Origin: Armigeres subalbatus
Taxonomy: Eukaryota > Arthropoda > Insecta > Diptera > Culicidae
Reading direction: 5' to 3'
Length of the DNA: 64,000 bases
Assembly (NCBI RefSeq): GCF_024139115.2
Contig: NC_085139.1
Coordinates: 140,064,097-140,128,096 of the forward strand
Part shown: positions 56,101 to 64,000 of the stretch, piece after piece
Layout: each line of letters starts with the position of its first letter
Position numbering within the stretch: position 1 is the stretch's first letter
Notes under the pieces: model-generated
Seen by the model: only the letters and a program-made list of their open reading frames with translations
The model's database searches: none
Told to the model about the DNA's origin: nothing
Made by a program: the position numbers and the translations under genes

Positions 56101-57135
56101 CAGGCCTCTTGAAAGGAGGCTCTGAGCCTCTTGAAAGGAGGCTTCCAGAGCCTCTTGAAAGGAGGCTTCCAGAGCCTCTTGAAAGGAGGCTTCCAGGCCT
56201 CTTGAAAGGAGGCTTCCAGGCCTCTTGAAGGAGGCTTCGAGCCTCTTGAAAGGAGGCTTCCAGGCCTCTTGAAGGAGGCTTCTGAGCCTCTTGAAAGGAG
56301 GCTTGAGCCTCTTGAAAGGAGGCTTCCGGGCCTCTTGAAGGAGGCTTCGAGCCTCTTGAAAGGAGGCCTGAGCCTTGAAAGGAGGCTTCCGAGCCTCTTG
56401 AAAGGAGGTTTCTGAGGCCTCTTGAAAGGAGGTTTCCAGGCCTCTTGAAAGGAGGTTTCTGAGTCTCTTACAAGGAGGTTTCTGGAGCTCTTGAAAGGAG
56501 GTTTGAGCCTCTTGAAAGGAGGCTTCCTGAGCCTCTTGAAAGGAGGCTTCTGGAGCCTCTTGAAGGAGGCTTCCGAGCCTCTTGAAAGGAGGCTTCTGAG
56601 CCTCTTGAAAGGAGGCTTCCGAGCCTCTTGAAAGGAGGCTTCCGAGCCTCTTGAAAGGAGGCTTCCGAGCCTCTTGAAAGGAGGCTTCCGAGCCTCTTGA
56701 AAGGAGGCTTCCGAGCCTCTTGAAAGGAGGCTTCCGAGCCTCTTGAAAGGAGGCCTTTGAAACATTTGGATGGGACTTTCGAGCTCCTTGAAAAAAGGCT
56801 TCTGTCCATTTTGAAAGAGGCTTCCGAGCTTTTTGAAAGGAAATCAAGCCTTCTTTAAGAAGGGTGGCGAGTCTTTTTAAAGGAGTGTTCAAGCCTATGA
56901 AGCCATTTGAAATGAGGCTTCCGTGGCAGGATTAACTAGGATTTAATTTGCTGATTGGATTTGCGTGTATGTTATGTACAATGCAAAGTTTTAGAACCAA
57001 AAATTAAACAAATATCAAAATTTTATCTATCAAGCAATTTTATTACATCCGCCATTGCGCATTTTTTTCGAGGTACCCCCTGAGGCCATCGAAGGTACCC
57101 CCAGAAGTACATGTACCCCAGGTTGAGAACCACTG
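53124..57135. mobile_element. hAT-type transposon carrying a satellite array
   Basis: The ends CAGCGGTTCTCAAC and (complement) CAGTGGTTCTCAAC are inverted repeats, followed inward by GGTACCCC-type words on both sides. A perfect 8-bp duplication TTATATGA stands at 53116-53123 and 57136-57143. CAGTGGTTCTCAACC is a classic non-autonomous hAT end known from many animals. Only ~130 bp on the left and ~210 bp on the right are ordinary element sequence. The other ~3.7 kb is a tandem array of a 23-bp monomer. No transposase is present. Confidence 0.9.
53256..56925. repeat. 23-bp hairpin-monomer array within the hAT element
   Basis: About 155-160 copies of GAGCCTCTTGAAAGGAGGC plus TTCC (23 bp; many 18-24-bp variants by small indels). 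Each monomer contains AGCCTC-TTGAAAG-GAGGCT, a 6-bp stem with a 7-base loop. The block at about 56570-56750 is nearly identical 23-mers, while the body is mixed and the edges decay (53256-53400; a GGAGGTTTC variant run at 56400-56510; 56760-56925). On the minus strand all three frames of the monomer are stop-free. This explains overlapping frames of 1,229 and 1,112 codons (53203-56892 and 53427-56765), which I do not regard as genes. Confidence 0.95.
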
Positions 57136-57535
57136 TTATATGACATCAAACTGTTTACTTATTTTGTTATCGAGAATCAATATCAAAATTTGTTTTCGAT
57201 TTGCTGCAGGAATGGTTTTCGATTTGATGTCACAGTAAGGGGCAAGCCAGAGTAAACGCGACGTGCGATGCGACGCGTCGCGACAGTGCAATTTGACAGC
57301 CTGTTGATTTTTTTTTTTTTTTTTAACTAATTTTATTTGCTAATTATCTAATACATGCATTCATCTCTTAGACTAGGTGTTCCGTGTTTTCTTAACACTA
57401 TCATCCTTATTTGCTATGTTACGCTTTTAGTTATTATTAATACATTTCAATTGCCTCTGGCAGTTAGAATTTTTTCCTCTGGTTGAATTGAACCATGTAG
57501 GAATTACAATGTTTTCAACTTAAACTAAACTTAAC

Positions 57536-58895
57536 CTATTTTATACTAAGGGTACAAGGAGTTAATCGTTGCAATAGAAGATTGCAACGATTTTTATCTA
57601 AAATTGAAATTATTTTGTTGGACATTTGTTGCAATGTCTCAATATTAGAAATTCTATGAATTTCATTGGTACTATACCACGGAGGCAACTTCAGAATCAT
57701 TTTCAAAATTTTATTTTGAATCCTCTGGAGTGCCTTCTTTCTGGTATTGCAGCAACTAGTCCATATTGGCACAGCATACAACATGGCAGGTCTAAAAATT
57801 TGTTTGTAAATCAAAAGTTTGTTCTTAAGACAAAGTTTTGATTTTCTGTTTATAAGTGGATATAGGCACTTAATATATTTGTTACATTTGGCTTGAAGGC
57901 CTTCAATGTGATTTTTAAAGTTAATTTTGATCTAGCAGAAGTCCTAAATATTTAGCTTCGCTAGACCAATTCATTGGAACCCCATTCATAGTGACAATAT
58001 GTCTGCTAGAAGGTTTCAAATAAGAAGCTCTCGGCTTATGTGGGAAAATTATAAGCTGAGTTTTGGAAGCATTCGGGAAATTTTCCATTTTTGCAAGTAA
58101 GTGGAGAAGATATCCAAACTTTTTGCAATCTACTACAAATGACACGAAGGCTTCGCCCTTTGGCTGAAAGGCCCGTGTCATCTGCAAACAAAGATTTTTG
58201 ACACCCTGGTGGTAAATCAGGTAAGTCAGAAGTAAAAATGTTATACAATATGGGCCCCAGTATGCTGCCTTGGGGACACCAGCCCTTACAGGTAATCTAT
58301 CAGATTTAGTATTCTGATAGTTTACCTGCAGTGAGCGATCTGATAAATAATTTTGGATCAGTTTAATGATGTACAGAGGAAAATTAAAATTCATCAATTT
58401 TACAATCAAACCTTCATGCCAAACACTGTCAAATGCTTTCTCTATATCAAGAAGAGCAACTCCAGTCGAATATCCTTCAGATTTGTTGAGCCGAATTAAG
58501 TTCGTAACTCTTAATAACTGATGAGTGGTTGAATGCCCATGGCGAAAACCAAATTGCTCACCAGCAAAACAGAATTGTCATTAATATGAACCATCATTCT
58601 ATTTAGAATAATCTTTTCAAACAGTTTGCTTATTGAAGAAAGCAAACTGATTGAGCGATAACTAGAAGCCTCAGCTGGATTTTGTCCGGCTTCAAAATTG
58701 GAACAACTTTGGCGTTTTTCCATTTATCTGGAAAGTATGCCAATTGAAAACATTTGTTAAATAAATCAACCAAAAGGATAAAGAGCCCTCAGGAAGTTTT
58801 TTGATAAGTATGTAGAAAATACCATCATCACCCGGGGCTTTCATATTTTTAAATTTTCTAGTAATAGATCTCACTTCATCCAAATTTGTTCCCAA
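57536..58895 (-). pseudogene. LINE reverse transcriptase, frameshifted
   Basis: In order on the minus strand: K-A-P-G-D-D-G-I (about 58840), S-Y-R-S-I-S-L-L-S-S-I-S-K-L-F-E-K (about 58660), R-A-G-V-P (about 58285, where active relatives have V-P-Q-G-S), F-A-D-D-T (58177-58188, catalytic aspartates intact) and the C-terminal W-T-S-C-C-N-T-R-K-K-A-L-Q-R-I-Q-N-K (about 57740). The blocks fall in at least four different frames with small indels between them, so this copy cannot make RT. It continues the endonuclease frame of 58976-60214. Confidence 0.85.
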
Positions 58896-58975
58896 CGAAG
58901 GGTCAAAAACATTCTCTTAATTGAGAATGTCTTTGAAGCTCCGTGTAACCTGATCCTCAATTGGACTAGTGAGAC

Positions 58976-60214
58976 CTAGACTAAAATTATGGGCACTCTC
59001 GAACTGCTGAGCAATTTTTGAGCCTTTTCGCCATTTGTTAATAAAATTTTATTTCCCTCTTTAAGCGCTGGAATTGGCTTTTGAGGTTTTTTAAGAATTT
59101 TTGTAAATTTCCAAAAGGGTTTCGAACTGGGATCCAACTTCGAGACATTATTCTCAAAGTTGGTATTTCTCAGAATAGCGAAACGTTTTTTAATTTCATT
59201 TTGCAAATCTCGCCAAATAACTTTCAACGCGGGATCGCGAGTTCTTTTGTATTGCCTTCTTCTCACATTTTTAAGACGGATCAGTAGCTGAAGATCGTCG
59301 TCAATAATAATGGAGTTGAATTTAACTTCACATTTCGGAATTGCAATGCCTCTGGCTTCGACAATTAAATTTGTCAAAGATACGAGAGCATTATCAATAT
59401 CACTTTTGGTATCGATAGGAATATCAACATCAAAATTCCTATCGATATACGTTTTATATAAATCCCAATCAGCTCTATGATAATTAAAAGTAGAGCTGAT
59501 TGGATTATAAATGGCTTCTTGTGAGATTTCAAATGTCACAGGAAGGTGATCAGAGTCAAAGTCAGCATGAGTTACCAATTGGCCACACAGCTGACTTGAA
59601 TCCGTTAAAACTAAATCAATTGTAGAAGGATTTCGACTGGAAGAAAAACAAGTTGGTCCATTGGGATATTGAATAGTATAATATCCCGCAGAACAATCTT
59701 CAAATAAAATTTTACCATTGGAATTGCTTTGAGCATTATTCCATGAACGGTGTTTGGCATTGAAGTCACCAATTACGAAGAATTTTGATTTGTTGCGAGT
59801 CAGAATTTGAAGATCAGCTTTCAACAAATTCTTTTGCTGCCCATTGCATTGAAAAGGCAAGTAGGCTGCAGTGAAGGAAAATTGTCCAAAATTTGTTTCA
59901 ACAGAAACTCCCAAGGTTTCAAAAACTTTGGTTTCAAACGAAGAAAATAATTTATGTTTGATACGTCTATTGATGACAATGGCGACCCCACCACAGGCGC
60001 TGTCAAGACAATCATTTCGGTAGATAAAATAGTTTGGATCTCTTTTAATGGAGAGTCCTGGTTTTAAATACGTTTCAGTTATAATGGCAATATGCACATT
60101 ATGAACTGAAAGGAAGTTGAATAATTCATCTTCCTTACCCTTTAGAGAGCGGGCATTCCAATTTAGAACTTTCACACAATTATTTGGATCCATTGAAACG
60201 GAGTCCGATAACAA
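58976..60214 (-). pseudogene. LINE ORF2 endonuclease domain (412 codons open)
   Basis: APE-type endonuclease that would nick target DNA for reverse transcription. Visible motifs are L-N-W-N-A-R-S-L (17-24), I-T-E-T-Y-L (45-50, Glu47), G-D-F-N-A-K-H (149-155, Asp150, Asn152), S-T-I-D-L-V-L-T (197-204) and D-S-D-H-L-P (220-225, Asp222, His223). All expected catalytic residues are present. The frame then covers the linker K-P-F-W-K-F-T-K and is lost near 59010 by a frameshift just before the RT. The start could be Met1 (60214) or Met8 (60193); both overlap the end of ORF1 in another frame. Confidence 0.88.
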
Positions 60215-62049
60215 TTTTTTGTGTGTACTTTATACCAACCTGAACAGCTTCAGGAATGGTATTTGCTTTGAACATTGCATCAATCATGTGATGCAATTGT
60301 TCAGTTAAAAAATCAAAATCGGAAGCAGTCATGCTACCTGAATCGGCAACATGTCCGTTATTTTCCGTTGGGACATGGGTATAAACCTCATTTTGTGAAG
60401 AGAAATTTGGTCTACCAGCAGCGATGTTTGCATACGTAGGTACATTGGAAAAATTGGAATTTACTGAAGTGCTTGCTACCCGTTGACGAGCGGCAAAATT
60501 TGTTTGTGAATTGTGGTGGGTATGAATTGCTCGACCGGTAACCGGTTTCGAAATCTGAGCGTTTGAAAAATTTCTACCCGTCGAATCTGGGATCCGATTG
60601 GAATTTCCGTCATCAATTTTGCACGGGAATTCAAAACTTTTTGCGTGAAGGGCATTCCCAGAAATTGGATTTATGATTGCCCCACTGTTTGCGCACTTAA
60701 ATTTATTGGAATCTTCTCTCACAGGACATGCATCCTTGGCGTGAGAGATTCCACCACAAATCATGCATTTAGCATCCATGTGACAATGTTTGGTTCCATG
60801 ACCCACTTTTGGCACTTACGGCACTGGGTAGGGTTTTGGAAATTTCCCCCAGGCCTGCGGAAATGTTCCCATGTAACACGGACATGAGACATAATACAGG
60901 CCTTTTCAAACTTTTTCATATTATTTAGTTCACTTTTTGTTAAAATGAACTAAATAAAATTCTTGAGAAATGCCCTCTGGGAAGTACCAGAATGGGATTT
61001 CTTTTCATCTTAATTACTTGGACTGGTGAAAAATAGCGGGCTTGGTAGTCATATGGCTACTGCTTCTGCCTCATACGCAGGAGGTCGTGGGTTCAATCCC
61101 AGGTCCGTTCCATTCTCCTACTTTGTATCTTTCTCTTTATTTCTCATGTTCTAGCAATCGCTAGAACTGGAAATGAACTTCCATACCGTTTCCATTACTA
61201 TTCCTATACCTTCAACTTGAGTATTCTAACAGTAATCTGCTAGAATTGGAAATGAACTATAGAGCTCGTTTCCTACATCCAATTAGAAAATCCATCAGTT
61301 ACCTTCTCCTATCTATCACATTGGCAGCTCGTTAACTAAGACGGACCTCTGCCTCTCCAACCTAACCCAAAAATTCCAACAAAATTCCGCATGAACTCGT
61401 GGCAAGTGCAGAGGTATATTCGGCTTGCAGTGGGCGAGTGATTGCATCATCATTTCCTCCCCTTCCCTACATTGACTTGCATTCTGACGTGGCAGGCGCC
61501 AGTATGACCTAACAAATGAGATCACCAGTACTTGTACATTGAAGATGTGTGCTAGTCCCAAGCAAACATCTGTTGGTTCCCTGTGCAAGAACAGCTGATC
61601 AGGTCATAAAGGAGTAGCAACCACGAGCAGTCAATCAAGCTCAAGCTCAAGCTCAAGCTTAATTACTTGGACTGGTGAAAATCCAAGTAATTGAGAAATT
61701 TCAATTTTAATCTCATCCAGTGATTTGTCAGCACTGGGGAGACCTTTCAAGACGACTTTGAACAATCGATCAGTTTGGCGTCGTATGTGAAGAATTTATG
61801 GCGCTTCTCAGTTAAATACTGAAGAAGACGTTTGCGATCGTCAAAGGATCCCGGCAAAACGCGGCAGTCACCCTTCCTAGCAATCTGAAATGAAACCTTG
61901 ATCCCCTGAAGGTTACTCAAAATCTCATTCCGGAAGCCAGAAAACTCGGCAACAGATACCACAATTGGCGGAATCCTTTGCTTTTTCGCATGAATCGAAT
62001 CACCTGGGCTAGAGGTAGATTCGATTTGCTCAATTTCATCATTAATCAA
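60180..62049 (-). pseudogene. LINE ORF1 (gag-like), split by a SINE
   Basis: The upstream piece (61747-62049) has R-I-P-P-I-V-V, G-I-K-V-S-F-Q-I-A-R and L-T-E-K-R-H-K-F-F-T-Y, typical of Jockey-type ORF1. The downstream piece (60180-60815, after the SINE at 61033-61657) has the zinc-knuckle block C-M-I-C-G-G-I-S-H-A-K-D-A-C and a degraded second knuckle (K-C-A-N-S). It then runs into a Q/N/S-rich tail ending T-Q-K-I-V-I-G-L-R. The protein would bind element RNA. Frameshifts also separate the pieces near 60820-60900. Confidence 0.8.
61033..61657 (+). mobile_element. tRNA-Met-like SINE with CAAGCT tail
   Basis: The head has A-box TGGTAGTCATATGGC, an anticodon arm CTGC-CTCATAC-GCAG (loop reads CAT, methionine) and B-box GGGTTCAATCCC. 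The body carries two copies of a TAGAACTGGAAATGAACT-like segment (about 61162 and 61242). The end is a (TCAAGC)n microsatellite. A ~24-bp duplication containing TTAATTACTTGGACTGG flanks it (61009-61032 and 61658-61681). It disrupts ORF1 of the Juan-like LINE. At ~625 bp it is long for a SINE. Confidence 0.85.
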
Positions 62050-62570
62050 ATCGAACTGATTGCTCAGTTCGATTGGAGAAGAATTATTTCCGATATTAGA
62101 GTTAGAAGGAATATCTGAATTCTCCAGCTTCCTTCTATTTTTTCCGCGCTTGGGCAGGACGGTCTTGAAACCTTGTTTCTTTGAAGGAAGTGGAGAATTC
62201 AGTGGAGACGTGACCTTCTAAGAGGTTTTTTCCCAGAACGGTGTCCCTGCAGGATTACCACCGCTTGTCGGAATTTTACTTCCGCAAACGGGTCCAACGT
62301 AAAACGAAGGCACGGGTCCTTGCAAAGATCGTAACGGGATCAGTGGGTACAAATAGCGCTAAGAAGCACCGTTGAAATTAAAATAGCTTCGGGTAGTATT
62401 AAAAACTTCCTTCCGCAAAGAGAGAAAGAACCGCACAGCACGAAAGCACGATGCGGTCTGCAACCTGTTGATAATCACTGTTATTCTTTTACGTAAGTCG
62501 CGTCGCGTCGCATCGCTCGTCGCGTTTACTCTGGCTTGCACCTAAGATTTTTCTGCTTTACGTTTTGTTA

Positions 62571-64000
62571 TTTTTTTTTTTTCCAATTTCGTTTATTTGG
62601 TAGGCTCAGGCGTGTATAACACTTTACGGAGCCACGTTTCTTTGAGATATGTACAATCGACATAATCTTATTATTAAATTAGTAAGAGCCAACGTACTCG
62701 TGGTGACTCGAGGTTAAGTTTACAATGTTTAAGGATGGACGGGGATTAGGATTCGGGAATCAGGGAATCATCATAATCAAGGAATTTCAGCAGCTCATCC
62801 GGTCATTTGGCGTCAGGGACGATGTGGTGTGTCGTCGTGCTCGAAGAATGGTTCGAATGGGAGCATCTTCCGGACGGCCAGAGCTACGGCGCTCTACGGG
62901 ACAGACAGACAGAGACAAAACAAAAAAAAAACTTTGAAGAAAAGAAAAAAAAACAAAAGTATTAGACTTTTATGTCAGAGGAACAAAGAAAACTATAAAT
63001 GGCTTGCATATAGACCACATCACGATCCCCCAAAACACCTCTTATCTCCTGGAAGGGTTGTTTACCTCGGGCCACTAGGGTATCCAATAATTGCTCTCTG
63101 GAGACGTCGTTTTCCGAGCAGAACCAAACTACGTGATCGATGTCATCATAACCGGCTCCGCACCTACATAAGTTGCTATCGACAAGGTTTATTCTGTACA
63201 GATGTGCGTTTAGTGAATAGTGATTGGACATAAGTCTCGACATCAAGCGAATGAAGCCTCGACTTAAGTCCTCACCTCTGAACCACGATCGCCCAGATAC
63301 TTTTGGAACTATAGAAATAACCACCGTGCAAGTTCGTTGTGTGTCCAATTTCTTTGCCAACTTTGAAGAGTACTCTGACGGACTAATGGTAAAAACTCGT
63401 TGCTCGAGAATTGTCTATCATAAACCTCACCTTCCTGTGCGCCCCCCTTTGCCAGCCGGTCTGCCTTCTCATTGCCGTAGATTGAGCAGTGAGAAGGGAC
63501 CCAAACAAAGGTAATCTTGAATGATCTTTCGACCAAAACACGCATCTGCTCTCTTATGTTTGTAAGAAAGTAAGATGCGTGCTTAACAGGTTTCATCGAC
63601 CGGAGTGCCTCGATGGAACTAAGACTATCCGAGAAGATGAAATAATGGTCTACGGGCTGATTGGAAATTATCCCCAAAGCGAAGTTAATTGCTGCCAGCT
63701 CAGCAACATAAACCGAACACGGTTCCTGAAGTTTTCGGAAGGTGGTTGAAGTTACATTGAAAACACCAAAGCCAGTGGATCCGTTAATGCGAGAACCATC
63801 AGTGAAATATCTGTTGTTGCAATTGACATGTTCATATTTTTCAGAAAAAATGGAGGAATTGAAAGATTTCGAAGATGATCTGGTATTCCTTGAATAGCGT
63901 GTTTCATGGACAGATCGTATTCAATTGAGTAACTGTTATTGGTGATGTCAACTCGAGGGGGAGTATAACATGGAAGGCAAAGATCTGACGATATGTAATT
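62571..64000 (-). pseudogene. RNase H-bearing LINE, 3' part, runs off window
   Basis: On the minus strand, starting at the window edge: Y-F-T-D-G-S (about 63805) and V-Y-V-A-E-L-A-A-I, then F-S-D-S-L-S-S (about 63625) and H-C-S-I-Y-G-N-E-K-A-D-R-L-A-K (about 63475), the RNase H1 catalytic blocks. After a frameshift near 63350 comes a C-terminal frame (62962-63360) with L-C-R-C-G-A...D-D-I-D-H-V-V-W-F-C, a zinc-finger-like Cys/His cluster. A ~370-bp 3' UTR follows, ending in a poly(A) seen as T at 62571-62582. RNase H plus this C-terminus fits the I/LOA/R1 group. Frameshifts at ~63850 and ~63350 mean it is inactive. The 3' UTR matches 16540-16880. Confidence 0.83.

Larger units (their letters stand above)
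57309..62463 (-). mobile_element. Jockey-clade (Juan-like) LINE, near full length
   Basis: The minus-strand element begins near 62463 and ends in poly(A), seen as a T-run at 57309-57324. CCTGTTGAT is duplicated at 57300-57308 and 62464-62472. It holds ORF1 (gag-like, zinc knuckles), ORF2 endonuclease and a reverse transcriptase, in this order. After subtracting the internal SINE it is about 4.5 kb, close to the size expected for Juan-type elements. Frameshifts in ORF2 make it inactive. Naming it Juan is from recognition of the ORF2 N-terminus, not a search. Confidence 0.85.
57239..62542. mobile_element. Harbinger-like MITE split by a LINE
   Basis: The left end GG[GT]GCAAGCCAGAGTAAACG (57239 on) and its complement at the right (ending 62542) are near-perfect inverted repeats, both followed by CGATGCGACGCG-type words. 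TAA flanks both (57236-57238 and 62543-62545). A 3-bp TAA duplication suggests PIF/Harbinger. Without the LINE the element would be ~150 bp. A diverged, unsplit relative lies at 40588-40695. Confidence 0.8.

Noticed and set aside
53203..56892. Very long minus-strand open frames (1,229 and 1,112 codons) as repetitive protein genes
   Set aside because: They are fully explained by a 23-bp monomer without stops in any minus frame. The frames overlap each other, have no independent start context and end at the array edge.
61040..61115. Functional tRNA-Met gene
   Set aside because: It is the head of a SINE inserted in a LINE, flanked by a ~24-bp duplication.
1..64000. Endogenous viral fragments (common in Aedes)
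   Set aside because: No frame showed recognisable viral polymerase, nucleocapsid or glycoprotein motifs. All RT-like sequences are non-LTR type.

Overview
The window looks like a repeat-dense intergenic stretch of a mosquito genome, most likely Aedes (probably Ae. aegypti or a close relative). The main evidence is several copies of a tRNA-related SINE that I recognise as Feilai, a Jockey-clade LINE resembling Juan, CR1-like and R1/LOA-like LINE fragments, and many hAT-, TA- and Harbinger-type MITEs. No complete protein-coding host gene is visible. At most there are a few candidate first exons or core promoters: a signal-peptide exon at 21.8-22.0 kb, twin TATA/Inr promoters at 48.7-48.9 kb, and weaker ones at 4.6, 36.1 and 50.3 kb.

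Layout. 1-1.4 kb is a TTGGAT-type satellite. 1.6-2.1 kb holds LINE debris and 2.1-7 kb is AT-rich with no clear gene. 7-10.6 kb is a nest of LINEs with three datable insertions (two hAT MITEs and a 5'-truncated LINE). 11.3-14.1 kb is a complete but protein-less LTR element built from tandem arrays. 14-21 kb holds MITEs, LINE fragments and one Feilai. 21.8-22.0 kb is the candidate secreted-protein exon. 22.4-22.9 kb is a tRNA-Val-like SINE. 23.6-30.9 kb is a 7.3-kb array of ~19-22-bp EcoRI-dyad monomers that decays, and flips orientation, up to 32.4 kb. 32.4-34.8 kb is a CR1-like LINE (ORF1 plus endonuclease) lacking its reverse transcriptase. 35-48 kb mixes apparently unique DNA with foldback elements, MITEs and SINEs. 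48.7-50.5 kb has the promoter candidates. 51.6-52.9 kb has a nested hAT/TA MITE pair and a Feilai.

53.1-57.1 kb is a hAT-type transposon with a perfect 8-bp target duplication that contains a 3.7-kb array of a 23-bp hairpin monomer. 57.2-62.5 kb is a Harbinger-like MITE split by a Jockey/Juan-like LINE, itself split by a tRNA-derived SINE. 62.6-64 kb is the 3' part of another, RNase H-bearing LINE that runs off the window.

The most informative result is the stratigraphy. Many elements have exact target-site duplications, and several insertions can be checked against an empty copy of the same site inside the window (other LTR, other palindrome arm, sister MITE). The most unusual structures are tandem arrays carried as transposon cargo: one inside a hAT element and two inside a non-autonomous LTR element. 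The very long open frames in the 23-bp array arise because all three frames of one strand of the monomer lack stops; they are not evidence of a gene. All family names come from recognition of sequence and motifs, not from a database search.
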